Position numbers and translations under genes: made by a program. Of a DNA stretch of 64,000 bases, positions 45,230 to 53,689 are shown piece by piece. Numbering within the stretch: position 1 is the stretch's first letter; each line of letters starts with the position of its first letter. Under the pieces are notes generated by a model that saw only the letters and a list, made by a program, of their open reading frames with translations, ran no database searches and was not told the DNA's origin. This DNA comes from Kitasatospora purpeofusca (lineage in GTDB: Bacteria > Actinomycetota > Actinomycetes > Streptomycetales > Streptomycetaceae): assembly GCF_000718025.1 (NCBI RefSeq), contig NZ_JODS01000010.1, positions 1 to 64,000 of the forward strand. The letters are read 5' to 3'.

Positions 45230-46138
45230 ATGAAGGCAGTGACCGTCCCCCGGTTCGGCGGCCCCGAGGAGCTGCGGGTGACCGCCGTGCCCGACCCCAC
45301 CCCCGGCCCGGGCCAGGTCCGGATCCGGGTCTACGCCGCCGGGGTGCAGCCGGTGGACCTGGCGATCCGGGAGGGCCGGGCGCCGTACGGCGTCGAGCTC
45401 GTCCCCGGGCTGACCCCGGGCAACGAGTTCGCCGGGGTGGTCGACACCCTCGGCCCCGGCGTGGACGGCTGGGCGGTCGGCGACGAGGTGCTGGGCTTCC
45501 GGGTGCTCGGCTGCGCCGCCGAACTGGTCGTCGCCGACGCGGAGCGGCTGGTGCGCAAGCCGGCCGGGATGCCGTGGGAGCACGCCGGGGCGCTGTCGGC
45601 CTCGGGGCAGACCGCGCACGTCGGGCTCACCGTGCTGAAGGTCGGCGAGGGCGACACCGTGCTCGTCCACGGCGCCGCGGGCGGGGTCGGCACGGTCGCC
45701 GTCCAGCTGGCCCGGGCCTGGGGCGCCACGGTGGTCGGCACCGCGAGCGAGCGCAACCACGAGTATCTGCGGACGCTCGGCGCGATCCCGGTCGGCTACG
45801 GCGAGGGGCTGGTCGAGCGGGTCGGGGCGGTGGCGCCGCAGGGGGTGGACGCGGCCTTCGACCTGGCCGGGCGCGGGGCGCTGGAGGCCTCCGTCGAGCT
45901 GGTCGCCGACCGGTCCAGGATCGGCACCGTGGTCGACTACCCGGTGGCCGCGCGGCTGGGCGCCGTCGGCATCAGGGGCGAGCGGACGGCGGCCCGGCTG
46001 GCCGAGCTGGTCGGGCTCTGGGAGGCGGGCGGGCTGCGGCTGGAGATCGCCGAGACCTTCCCGCTGGAGCGGGTGGCCGACGCCCACCGGCTGGTGGGCA
46101 CCGGGCACGTCCGGGGGAAGGTCGTCCTCGTCCCCTGA
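45230..46138 (+). CDS. Zinc-independent quinone oxidoreductase (MDR family)
   Basis: A 302-aa medium-chain dehydrogenase/reductase. The N-terminal GroES-like domain (MKAVTVPRFGGPEELRV, PGNEFAGVV) lacks the structural and catalytic zinc cysteines. The Rossmann part has VLVHGAAGGVGTVAVQLARAWGATVVGT (NADPH-binding AAGGVG). It probably reduces quinones or enones with NADPH. ATG 45230 has GGAG 8 nt upstream; the GTG 18 nt further up is less likely. It is divergent from the antiporter gene. Confidence 0.9.
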   Translation: MKAVTVPRFGGPEELRVTAVPDPTPGPGQVRIRVYAAGVQPVDLAIREGRAPYGVELVPGLTPGNEFAGVVDTLGPGVDGWAVGDEVLGFRVLGCAAELVVADAERLVRKPAGMPWEHAGALSASGQTAHVGLTVLKVGEGDTVLVHGAAGGVGTVAVQLARAWGATVVGTASERNHEYLRTLGAIPVGYGEGLVERVGAVAPQGVDAAFDLAGRGALEASVELVADRSRIGTVVDYPVAARLGAVGIRGERTAARLAELVGLWEAGGLRLEIAETFPLERVADAHRLVGTGHVRGKVVLVP

Positions 46139-46230
46139 CCCGGCACGGCGGTCCGGACCGCCGGAGGGGTGCGGTCCGGACCGATTGTGTGTTTCCGCCG
46201 CTGACCAGGTAATGTTTCTCCCGTCAGCAC

Positions 46231-46304
46231 GCGCCGCTAGCTCAGTTGGTTAGAGCAGCTGACTCTTAATCAGCGGGTCCGGGGTTCGAGTCCCTGGCGG
46301 CGCA
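46231..46304 (+). tRNA. tRNA-Lys (CTT), copy 2
   Basis: Same 74-nt sequence as the copy at 41238, including anticodon CTT, without encoded CCA. The upstream promoter is different: TAATGT about 20 bp before the gene is the likely -10. The identity extends a few bases past the 3' end (CAGAC). Confidence 0.96.
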
Positions 46305-46312
46305 CAGACGGT

Positions 46313-46346
46313 CGAAGGCCCCCTCGCAGCAGCGAGGGGGCCTTCG
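46313..46346. terminator. Terminator after tRNA-Lys copy 2
   Basis: CGAAGGCCCCCTCGC and GCGAGGGGGCCTTCG form a perfect 15-bp stem with a 4-nt loop, between the tRNA and the convergent hemC paralogue. Confidence 0.85.
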
Positions 46347-46395
46347 GCGTTCCGGCCCGGTCCCCCGGCCGGAGCCGGGGAACCGGGCCACCGCG

Positions 46396-47331
46396 TCAGT
46401 GCGGGATCGCGGCGATCAGCTCGGAGGCGCCCTGCCGCTTGAGGGCCAGGGCGGTCGCGGTGCCGAGGTCCTCCGGGCTCAGCGAGCCCGCCCACTCGTG
46501 GGCGTCCAGGACCTGCTTGCCGTCCGGGGTGAAGACCCGGCCGCGCAGCGAGAGGCGACCGTCCTCCTCGGCCTTGGCCCAGCCGGCGATCGGCGAGTTG
46601 CAGTGGCCCTGGAGCACGTGCAGGAACATCCGCTCGGCGCTCGCCTCGCGCCAGGTCGCGTGGTCGCCGAGGCCGGACACGGCGTCGATGGTGGCGGCGT
46701 CGTCGGCGCGGCACTGCAGGGCGAGGATCCCGGCGCCGATCGGCGGGCACATCACCTCGACCGGCAGCACCTCGCTGATCCGCGCGGTCTCGCCGATCCG
46801 CTCCAGTCCGGAGAGGGCGAGCAGCAGGGCGTCCGCCTCCCCCGCCGCCAGCTTGGCCAGCCGGCTGTTGGCGTTGCCGCGGATCGGCACGTACTCCAGG
46901 TGCGGGTGGGAGGCCGAGAGCTGGGCCCGCCGGCGGACCGAGGAGGTGCCGATCCGAGTGCCGGGCGGCAGCTCGTCCAGGGTCAGTCCGCCGGGGTGGA
47001 CCAGCGCGTCCCGGATGTCGTCGCGGCGCAGGTGGGCCGCGAACACGGTGCCGGCCGGCAGCGGGCGGTCGGCCGGCACGTCCTTGAGGCAGTGGACCGC
47101 GAGGTCCGCCTCGCCGGCGAGCAGCGCGGCGTCCACCTCCTTGGTGAACGCGCCCTTGCCGCCGAGCCGGGCGAGGTCGCCCATCCAGCGGTCGCCGGAG
47201 GTGGTCACCGGGACCACCTCGGTGCGCACCCCCGGGTGCAGGGCGGCGAGTTCGGCCCTGACCCGCTCGACCTGGGCGAGCGCCATCGGCGAGGAGCGGG
47301 AGACGATCCGGATCAACTCTGCGGTGGTCAT
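46396..47331 (-). CDS. hemC: Hydroxymethylbilane synthase paralogue (stand-alone)
   Basis: A 311-aa porphobilinogen deaminase, which joins four porphobilinogens to hydroxymethylbilane in haem/corrin synthesis. It keeps the catalytic Asp in HCLKDVP, the arginine segment GTSSVRRRAQL and the cofactor-binding Cys in HVLQGHCNSPIAG. It differs from usual HemC at sites that are normally constant: RGNANSRL instead of RGNVxTRL, and PPIGAGILALQCR instead of the PAVGQGA-type segment. No hemA, hemD or hemB is adjacent, and streptomycetes normally have a hemACDB cluster elsewhere. So this is probably a second, specialised copy. Confidence 0.88.
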   Translation of the reverse strand: MTTAELIRIVSRSSPMALAQVERVRAELAALHPGVRTEVVPVTTSGDRWMGDLARLGGKGAFTKEVDAALLAGEADLAVHCLKDVPADRPLPAGTVFAAHLRRDDIRDALVHPGGLTLDELPPGTRIGTSSVRRRAQLSASHPHLEYVPIRGNANSRLAKLAAGEADALLLALSGLERIGETARISEVLPVEVMCPPIGAGILALQCRADDAATIDAVSGLGDHATWREASAERMFLHVLQGHCNSPIAGWAKAEEDGRLSLRGRVFTPDGKQVLDAHEWAGSLSPEDLGTATALALKRQGASELIAAIPH

Positions 47332-47373
47332 TGCTGGATGATAGGTCGTCAGCGCGCCCGCCCCGGAATCGGG

Positions 47374-48105
47374 TCACCCGGCCGGCGGTGCCGCCGGAAC
47401 GCGGCCGGTGCGGGCGGGCGGGGGCAGTCCCGGGAGTCGGGCTATCAGGTGCTCGGCGACCACCAGGTTGATCAGCCAGCAGGTCCAGGCGGCGGTCGCG
47501 TAGGCCTGTTCGAACGGGACTCCCGCGAGGTCCATCACCGGCAGCCAGATCCGCAGCGTCGCGGCGGCCATGATCAGCGCGAAGGAACGGATCGCCCAGG
47601 CGCGGTGCCGGAGGATGTCGCGGCGCCGGCCGGCCCGCCAGGCCAGGGCCGAGGAGAGCAGCAGCAGGACGGCCAGCCCGGTGAAGCCGATCGGCGCGAC
47701 CGGGCCGACCAGGCCCCTGGGCGCCATCAGCAGGCCGCCGGTGCCGGCGGCCAGGACGGCGAGCAGGTAGATCCGGCCGGTCAGCCGGTGCAGTCCGGGG
47801 CGGCGGGCGCGCAGCCGGGGCAGGAACTGCCACGGGCCGAGCAGGATCGCCAGCACGCCGCCGCCCACGTGCAGCACGAGCGAGCCCCGGTGGGCCAGGT
47901 AGACGGCGCGCTGCTGGTCGAGGAAGACCTCCGGGTCGAGGGTCAGGTAGCGGGCGGTGAACAGGGCCGTGAGGAAGGCGAGCGCGGTGACCGTCCACCA
48001 GCCCGCCCGGCGGGCGGAGCCGGTGTTCGGCACGGCGGCGGTGTTCGGAGCGGCGGCGGTGTCGGGGGCGGCGGCGGTCGGGACGCGGGGGTCCGGAGCG
48101 TTCAT
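47374..48105 (-). CDS. DUF2306 membrane protein
   Basis: A 243-aa integral membrane protein with about six helices. DUF2306 marks are visible: LVLHVGGGVLAILLGPWQFLPRLRARRPGLHRLTGRIYLL, then RHRAWAIRSFALIMAAATLRIWLP. The conserved His residues in HRLTGR and HRAWAIRS suggest a haem- or metal-binding redox role, but function is unknown. ATG 48105 has no ribosome site; TAGCGT lies 7 nt upstream, so a leaderless mRNA is likely. It is divergent from the sensor kinase gene. Confidence 0.82.
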   Translation of the reverse strand: MNAPDPRVPTAAAPDTAAAPNTAAVPNTGSARRAGWWTVTALAFLTALFTARYLTLDPEVFLDQQRAVYLAHRGSLVLHVGGGVLAILLGPWQFLPRLRARRPGLHRLTGRIYLLAVLAAGTGGLLMAPRGLVGPVAPIGFTGLAVLLLLSSALAWRAGRRRDILRHRAWAIRSFALIMAAATLRIWLPVMDLAGVPFEQAYATAAWTCWLINLVVAEHLIARLPGLPPPARTGRVPAAPPAG

Positions 48106-48332
48106 GGCCCGGACGCTACGGACCGGGCCCGCCCGGCCGCGTCCGCCCGCCGGGGTCCGCCGGCCTGCCCCTCGCGGGCGGCCGGGCACCCCGGGCGGGG
48201 GCGGCGGGCGGGCGTCCACCCCCGGTCGGGCGGGTCCCGAATACCCCACCAGGGCGATGCGCGGGGCCGACGGCCGCCGTTACCGTACGGCCCGGCGCCC
48301 GCACCACCGCGCGGCGGCCACTCCCCGCGAAT

Positions 48333-48359
48333 CCCCCGATTCCCCCGATTCCCCCGAAC
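48333..48359 (+). repeat. 3 x 9-bp tandem repeat before the sensor kinase start
   Basis: Three copies of CCCCCGATT-like 9-mers lie immediately upstream of the ribosome site (GGAG) and ATG of the kinase gene. They could affect the 5' untranslated region. Confidence 0.6.
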
Positions 48360-48369
48360 CGGAGCCGCC

Positions 48370-49650
48370 ATGAGCCCGCCGCCCCGCACCCGGGCGATCC
48401 GGACCGCACCGGTCCCCTCGGCCCCCTCGGTCCTCTCTGCCCCCTCTGCTCCCCCTGCTCCCGACGGGCCCGGGTCCTGGTCGGCCGGAGCCCGGGTGGC
48501 GCGGAGCCTGCGGGCGGTCCGGGCGGTGCCGGGCGGGCACTGGGACCTCGTCCTGGCCGGCGGGTTCCTGCTGCTGATGGCCGTCGAACGGACCGGCGCG
48601 GCCGACGAGTTGCACGGCGGCCTGCTCGTGGCGCTGGCCCTGAGCGCGGCGGTGGCCGCCCCGCTGGCGGTCCGCCGGACCAGGCCGCTGGCCGGCTACC
48701 TGGTCGGCGCGGCCGCGCTGTCGGTGGAGGCGCTGTTCGTGCTGCCGAGCCCGGTCTCCCCGTACGCCGACCTGGTCGGCCTGTACTCGCTCGGCCTGTA
48801 CGCGCCCCGGCGGCGGGCCTGGTTCGGGCCTTTCGCCGCCCTGCTCGGGATGGCCGCCTACTTCGCCGACCTCGGGCACGACTACCCGGTGATCCCGGCC
48901 GGGGTGCTCTTCCTGTGGCTGCTCGGCTGGGCGTTCGGCTACGGCACCGCGCGGCGGACCGAGGAACGGGAGGCCGCCCGCCGGCGGCTGCGCCGCGAGG
49001 TGGTCACCGAGGAGCGCGCCCGGCTGGCCCGCGAGCTGCACGACTCCGTCGGGCACACCCTCAACGTGGTGCTGGTCCAGGCCGGGGCCGCCCGCAGGCT
49101 GCTCGACCGCGACCCCGAACGCACCCGGGAGCTGCTCTGCGGGATGGAGCACACCGGACGGGACGCGCTCGACGACCTCGACCGGGTGCTCGGCCTGCTG
49201 CGGCGCGACGGCGAGTACGGCGAGTACGGCGACGACGGCGAGGGGGCGGCCCCGCAGCCGGGCCTCGCCGACCTGGAGCGGCTGGCCGGGCGGCTCGGCC
49301 GAGCAGGGCCGAGGGTGCGGGTGCGGATCGACCCGGCGGCCCGGCGGGTGCCGCGCAGTCTGGACGTGTCGGCCTACCGGATCGTCCAGGAGGCGCTCAC
49401 CAACACCGTCAAGCACTCGGGCGCCCGGACCGTCGAGGTCACCGTCCGCTGCGCCGGCGGGCGGCTCGCCGTCGAGGTGTGCGACGACGGGCGGGGCGCC
49501 CCGGCCGGGTACACGCCCGGCCGGGGGCTGCTGGGCGTGGCCGAGCGGGTGTCGATGCTCGGCGGCCGGGTGGAGCACGGGCCGATCGGCTCCGGCGGGC
49601 CCGCCGGGCCGGGCGGGTTCCGGCTGCGCGCCGAACTGCCGGTCCCGTGA
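48370..49650 (+). CDS. NarL/DesK-type sensor histidine kinase
   Basis: A 426-aa kinase. An N-terminal Pro/Ala-rich cytosolic part is followed by several transmembrane helices (about 60-190). The HisKA_3 domain contains EERARLARELHDSVGHTLN with the phosphorylated His (about 231). The ATPase domain has the N box IVQEALTNTVKHS, G1 DDGRGAP and G2 GRGLLGVAERV. A GEYGEYGDDGEG acidic loop separates the dimerisation and catalytic domains. GGAG precedes the ATG. It overlaps the response regulator start by GTGA, so the pair is co-translated. The signal is unknown; the domain lacks an obvious extracellular sensor. Confidence 0.92.
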   Translation: MSPPPRTRAIRTAPVPSAPSVLSAPSAPPAPDGPGSWSAGARVARSLRAVRAVPGGHWDLVLAGGFLLLMAVERTGAADELHGGLLVALALSAAVAAPLAVRRTRPLAGYLVGAAALSVEALFVLPSPVSPYADLVGLYSLGLYAPRRRAWFGPFAALLGMAAYFADLGHDYPVIPAGVLFLWLLGWAFGYGTARRTEEREAARRRLRREVVTEERARLARELHDSVGHTLNVVLVQAGAARRLLDRDPERTRELLCGMEHTGRDALDDLDRVLGLLRRDGEYGEYGDDGEGAAPQPGLADLERLAGRLGRAGPRVRVRIDPAARRVPRSLDVSAYRIVQEALTNTVKHSGARTVEVTVRCAGGRLAVEVCDDGRGAPAGYTPGRGLLGVAERVSMLGGRVEHGPIGSGGPAGPGGFRLRAELPVP

Positions 49651-50366
49651 CGGCCGCCGACGGACCGGGCGGGCCCGGCGTCCCGAAGGTGCGGGTCGTG
49701 GTCGCGGACGACGACGCGCTGCTGCGGGCCGGGGTCTCGCTGGTGCTGGAGACGGACGACCGGATCGAGGTGGTCGGCCAGGCCGCCGACGGGCTGGCCG
49801 CAGTCGGCCTCTGCCGCGCGCTGCTGCCGGACGTGGTGCTGATGGACGTCCGGATGCCCGGGGTCGACGGGGTGGAGGCGACCCGGCGGATCGTCGCCGC
49901 CGGCCTGCCCACCCGGGTGCTGGTGCTGACCACCTTCCACCACGACGACTACGTGTGGGGCGCGCTGCGTGCCGGGGCGGCCGGCTTCCTGCTGAAGCGG
50001 GCCTCGGCCGAACGGCTCGTCGACGCGGTGCACACGCTGGCCGGGGGCGAGTCCGTGCTGGACCCGGCGGTCACCCGGGACCTGGTCGCCCAGGTGGTCG
50101 GCCGGGGCGGCGAACGCCCCCCGCCGGAGCCGGAGGACACCCGGCTCGCCCAGCTGACGGCGCGGGAGCGGGAGGTCCTGCGGCTGGCCGCCGAGGGGCG
50201 TTCCAACCAGGAGATCGCGGCGCTGCTGGTGCTCGCCGAGTCGACGGTGAAGACCCATATGAAGCGGATCCTGGCGAAGATCGACGCCCGGGACCGCGCC
50301 CAGGCGGTGGCCATCTCCTACCGCGGCGGCCTGATGCCGCACCGGGGTCCGGCGGGCGGGTACTGA
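49647..50366 (+). CDS. NarL/LuxR-type response regulator
   Basis: A 239-aa partner of the preceding kinase. The receiver domain has the acidic pair in VVVADDDALLRAG, the phospho-acceptor Asp in VVLMDVRMPG, VLTTF and the conserved Lys in FLLKRAS. The LuxR-type helix-turn-helix at the C-terminus begins LTAREREVLRLAAEG and contains AESTVKTHMKRIL. Start GTG 49647 overlaps the kinase stop (GTGA). It probably activates or represses genes when phosphorylated; targets are unknown. Confidence 0.94.
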   Translation: MTAADGPGGPGVPKVRVVVADDDALLRAGVSLVLETDDRIEVVGQAADGLAAVGLCRALLPDVVLMDVRMPGVDGVEATRRIVAAGLPTRVLVLTTFHHDDYVWGALRAGAAGFLLKRASAERLVDAVHTLAGGESVLDPAVTRDLVAQVVGRGGERPPPEPEDTRLAQLTAREREVLRLAAEGRSNQEIAALLVLAESTVKTHMKRILAKIDARDRAQAVAISYRGGLMPHRGPAGGY

Positions 50367-50456
50367 ACGGGCCCTGGGGCTCCTGCGGCCGCGCGCTCCG
50401 GCCGGCACCGGGCGGTCGGGGCCCCGCTCCGGCCCGCGCTCCGGCACGGACCCGCG

Positions 50457-50909
50457 TCAGCCCTGTTCCGACGGTGCGGCCAGCTGGGCCGACGCGCGGC
50501 CGAGCAGCTCGATCAGCCGCTCCCGCTCCTCTTGGCTGAAGCCGTCGGCGATCCGCCGCTCGACGGCGACGGCCTCCACGTCGGCCAGCGCGAGCAGTCG
50601 GCGGCCCTCGTCGGTGAGGTGCACCTCGGTCACCTTGCGGTGCCAGGGATGCGGCCGGCGGACGACCAGGTCCTTGGCCTCCAGGTTGGCGAGCACGGTG
50701 GCCACGGTCTGCGGGGTCACCAGGCAGGCACGGGCGAGCGCGGCCGCGGAGAGTCCGGGCCGGTCGGCGAGCGTGTACAGCGCGGCGTACTGCGGGACCG
50801 TCAGCCCGAACGGGCGGAGCGCCGCGTGCTTGGCGGCCATCAGCTCCTGCTCCACCCGCTTGATGTGCAGTCCGAGGCGTTCGGTGACCGGCATCTCCAT
50901 GCGCGCCAT
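50457..50909 (-). CDS. MarR family transcriptional regulator
   Basis: A 150-aa winged-helix protein. It shows LRPFGLTVPQYAALYTL, the recognition helix in ARACLVTPQTVATVLANLEAKDLV, and the wing RRPHPWHRKVTEVHLTDEGRRLL. It acts as a dimer, usually a ligand-released repressor. It is divergent from an alpha/beta hydrolase gene, and two tandem 18-bp repeats between them are the likely operators. ATG 50909 and ATG 50897 (MPVTER) are both possible starts. Confidence 0.9.
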   Translation of the reverse strand: MARMEMPVTERLGLHIKRVEQELMAAKHAALRPFGLTVPQYAALYTLADRPGLSAAALARACLVTPQTVATVLANLEAKDLVVRRPHPWHRKVTEVHLTDEGRRLLALADVEAVAVERRIADGFSQEERERLIELLGRASAQLAAPSEQG

Positions 50910-50937
50910 CGTACGCCGGAGGATCGAACCCTGATGA

Positions 50938-50973
50938 ATGACAGAGTTCTGCTACATGACAGAGCTCTGCTAC
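50938..50973. promoter_or_regulatory. Tandem 18-bp operators for the MarR regulator
   Basis: ATGACAGAGTTCTGCTAC is repeated immediately as ATGACAGAGCTCTGCTAC (one mismatch). Each unit contains the palindrome CAGAGNTCTG. They lie between the divergent MarR and hydrolase starts. Confidence 0.75.
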
Positions 50974-51019
50974 CTTGATGCCCCGTCACCCGGTCCCGCA
51001 CCACTCTCGGAGGCACTCC

Positions 51020-51871
51020 TTGGTCCGCACCGAACCCGTCCGCACCGCCCCCGTCCGCACCGAACTGGCCCGCATCGCCCCGGCCCGCGCCGAACCGCTC
51101 GACCGCACCGTCGCGGGGACCGGCCCGGGCCTGGTCCTGCTCCACGGCACCGGCGCCGACGCGGTCTCGAACTGGGGACCTCTCGTCGATGCCGCGCGCG
51201 ACCGCTACACCGTCGTCGCCCCCAACCTGCCCGGCGCCGGCGCCACCCCGGTCGACCTCGGGCCGATCGACCTCGACGCCCTCGCCGACCGGGTCCTCGC
51301 CACCGCCCGGAACGCCGGACTGGAACGGTTCCACCTGGTCGGCCACTCGCTGGGCGCGGTCGTCGCCACCTCCGTGGCCGCCCGGCACCCGGCCGCCGTG
51401 ACCTCGCTCGCCCTGCACGCCGGGTGGGTCAGGAGCGCCCCGCGCGAGGCGTTCATGTTCGACCTGTGGGCGCGGCTGCTGCGCACCGACCCGGCCCTGC
51501 TGGCCCGGCAGCTGATCCTCACCGCGATGGGGCCCGGCCTCCTCGGCGCTCTGGACGACGCGGGGTTCGCCGAGCTGGCCGCGGGGTTCGCGGCCATGCT
51601 CGACGACCGCATCCTCGGGCAACTGGAGCTCGACGCCCGGGTCGACCTGCGGGACGCCGTCGGCCGGGTCGTCGCGCCCGCGCTGGTCCTGGCGAGCGCG
51701 GACGACCAGGTCGTACCGCCCCACCACCAGCGCGAACTCGCCGGGGCCCTGCGCGGGGCCGAGTACCTGGAGGTGCCCGGCGGCCACGGCCTGCCGTTCG
51801 AGGACCCGGCGCGCTTCTTCGCGATCGTCACCGAGTACGTGGACCGGCAGCAGGCCCGGGCTCGCGGCTGA
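51020..51871 (+). CDS. Alpha/beta hydrolase
   Basis: A 283-aa alpha/beta-hydrolase-fold protein. It has the oxyanion-side LVLLHGTGADAVSNW, the nucleophile elbow GHSLGAVVA with the catalytic Ser, Asp in LASADDQVVPP, and His in VPGGHGLPFE. The substrate is unknown; control by MarR suggests an aromatic or toxic ester. I chose TTG 51020 because GGAGG lies 6 nt upstream. ATG 50978 in the same frame is closer to the operators and has no ribosome site. The first residues repeat VRTEPVRTAPVRTE. Confidence 0.85.
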   Translation: MVRTEPVRTAPVRTELARIAPARAEPLDRTVAGTGPGLVLLHGTGADAVSNWGPLVDAARDRYTVVAPNLPGAGATPVDLGPIDLDALADRVLATARNAGLERFHLVGHSLGAVVATSVAARHPAAVTSLALHAGWVRSAPREAFMFDLWARLLRTDPALLARQLILTAMGPGLLGALDDAGFAELAAGFAAMLDDRILGQLELDARVDLRDAVGRVVAPALVLASADDQVVPPHHQRELAGALRGAEYLEVPGGHGLPFEDPARFFAIVTEYVDRQQARARG

Positions 51872-51921
51872 AGGCCGGGCCCGGACCGGGGACCTGCCGG
51901 CCGGACGGGAGACGGCGCCGC

Positions 51922-53157
51922 TCAGCCGGCGGGGCCGGGGCGGCGGGCCGGGAAGCCGTGGGTGCGGGCGGCCAGCACCACCGCGAGCACGGCCAGCAGC
52001 AGGAGCAGCACCGCCCACGGGAAGGAGCCCGCGCCGAGCCCGTCCAGCAGCAGGCCGCCGGCCACGCCCCCGCCGGCCATCGCCGCGTTCCACAGGGTGA
52101 CCAGCACCGTCTGCGCGGCGTCCGCCTGCTCGCCGCCCGCGTCGCCGACGGCGGTCTGCAGCAGGGTGGGCATGCCGCCCCAGCCGAGTCCCCACAGCGC
52201 GGCGGCCGCGTACACCGCGAGGGTGCTGCCGGTGGCCAGGCCGAGCACGGCGGCCGCGGCGGCGATCAGCAGGGTGGCGCCGACGGAGAGCGCGCGCAGC
52301 CGGCGGTGGATGTGCGCGCCGGTGAACCAGATGCTCAGCAGCGAGGCCGCGCCGAAGGCCAGCAGCACCGCGTCGGTGGCGCCGCCCATGCCGCGCCGGT
52401 CGAGGAAGGGCGCGATGTAGGTGTAGAGGACGGTGTGGGCGAGGACGACCACGACGGTCACGGCGAGCACCGGGGTCACCCCGGGGACGGTGAGGGAGCG
52501 CAGGACCGGGGTCCGTTCGCCGCGGGCCCGGCCGGGCACCTCGGGGACGGCCGCGGCGATCCAGCCGGTCACGCCGACCGCGACCCCGGTCATCAGCAGG
52601 AACGGCACCGTCCAGTCGAGCGCCTCGCCGAGGAAGGTCCCGGCGGGCACGCCCAGCGACAGGGCGAGCGGCACCCCGGTCATCGCGACGGCGATCGCCC
52701 GGCCCTGGAGCTCCGGCGGCGCGAGCAGCCGGGCGTACCCGGCGAGCAGGGCCCAGGCGAGGCCGGCGGCGACCCCGGCGAGGAAGCGGGCGGCCATCGT
52801 GAGCGGGTAGCTGGTGGACAGCGCGGTGACGGTGTTGGCGGCGGCGAAGCCGACCATCGCGGTGAGCAGCAGGCGCCGGCGGCCCCAGCCGGCGGTGGCC
52901 GCGGTGAGCGGGACGGCGGTGAGGGCGGTGCCGACGGCGTAGACGGTGACGGCCTGGCCCGCGGCGGACTCGCCGACACCGAGGTCGGCGCTCATCGCGG
53001 GCAGCACGCCGGCCGGCAGGGTCTCGGTGAGGGCGGTGACGAAGACGGCGGTGGCGAGGGCCAGCAGGGCGGGCAGCGGCAGGGCCGCCGGGGCCGTGGC
53101 GGTGGGCGGGGTGGTGGCTGAGGCGTTCCGGACGGTCGTCCGTGGCGTGGTCGGCAT
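51922..53157 (-). CDS. MFS transporter (DHA1/AraJ-like efflux)
   Basis: A 411-aa protein with twelve predicted transmembrane helices. Landmarks are FVTALTETLPAGVLPAMSADLGVGESAAGQ in helix 1-2, TAATAGWGRRRLLLTAMVGF in the conserved loop 2-3, and the central loop around RARGERTPVLRS. Such proteins expel drugs or sugars by proton antiport. It is divergent from a MerR-type regulator gene that probably controls it through a perfect palindrome between them. Confidence 0.9.
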   Translation of the reverse strand: MPTTPRTTVRNASATTPPTATAPAALPLPALLALATAVFVTALTETLPAGVLPAMSADLGVGESAAGQAVTVYAVGTALTAVPLTAATAGWGRRRLLLTAMVGFAAANTVTALSTSYPLTMAARFLAGVAAGLAWALLAGYARLLAPPELQGRAIAVAMTGVPLALSLGVPAGTFLGEALDWTVPFLLMTGVAVGVTGWIAAAVPEVPGRARGERTPVLRSLTVPGVTPVLAVTVVVVLAHTVLYTYIAPFLDRRGMGGATDAVLLAFGAASLLSIWFTGAHIHRRLRALSVGATLLIAAAAAVLGLATGSTLAVYAAAALWGLGWGGMPTLLQTAVGDAGGEQADAAQTVLVTLWNAAMAGGGVAGGLLLDGLGAGSFPWAVLLLLLAVLAVVLAARTHGFPARRPGPAG

Positions 53158-53172
53158 GCCGGTTATGCTCGA

Positions 53173-53194
53173 ACCCTCACATTGATGTGAGGGT
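53173..53194. promoter_or_regulatory. Perfect palindromic operator between MFS and MerR genes
   Basis: Arms ACCCTCACAT and ATGTGAGGGT are exact inverted repeats around TG. On the MFS strand TTGACC lies at its edge, as in MerR-type promoters where the operator sits between -35 and -10. Confidence 0.8.
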
Positions 53195-53222
53195 CAACGC
53201 GACCGGCTGTGAGGTGGGGCAC

Positions 53223-53585
53223 ATGCGGATCGGCGAGCTGTCCGAGCGGACCGGGGCGTCCCGGCGGCTGCTGCGGTACTACGAGGAGCAGGGGCTGATC
53301 GTGGCCGGGCGCTGCGCCAACGGCTACCGCTCCTACGACGAGCCGACGGTGGACCGGGTGCTGCAGGTCCGGGGGCTGCTGGACGCGGGACTGCCGACCA
53401 GGATCATCAAACAGATCCTGCCGTGTCTCGACAAGCCCCGCACCATCCACTTCGAGCACGCCACCCCGGAGATGATCGCCACCCTGGAGCGGGAGTTGTC
53501 CGGGATGAGCGAGCGGATCTCCTGTCTGACCCGCAACCGGGACGCGATCGCGGAGTACCTGGAGGCGGTCCGGGTGGACCGCTGA
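53223..53585 (+). CDS. MerR family transcriptional regulator
   Basis: A 120-aa regulator beginning MRIGELSERTGASRRLLRYYEEQGLI, the classic MerR winged helix, then RSYDEPTVDRVLQVRGLLDAGLP. The C-terminal dimerisation helix is short. There is no metal-binding Cys cluster in the effector region; the two Cys (LPCLDKP, ISCLTRN) are isolated. GAGGTGGGG precedes ATG 53223. It should control the divergent MFS exporter and itself. Confidence 0.9.
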   Translation: MRIGELSERTGASRRLLRYYEEQGLIVAGRCANGYRSYDEPTVDRVLQVRGLLDAGLPTRIIKQILPCLDKPRTIHFEHATPEMIATLERELSGMSERISCLTRNRDAIAEYLEAVRVDR

Positions 53586-53636
53586 GCGGCGGGTGCGTCC
53601 GACCCACCGCCGCCCAGCGGTCGTTCCGGTGCGGCC

Positions 53637-53669
53637 CCCGCCGACCGCGGTCGGGCCGCGGTCGGCGGG
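53637..53669. terminator. Bidirectional hairpin between MerR and chitinase genes
   Basis: CCCGCCGACCGCG and its complement form a perfect 13-bp stem with a 7-nt loop between the two convergent genes. Confidence 0.7.
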
Positions 53670-53689
53670 CTGCCGTCAGCTGTCAGCCG

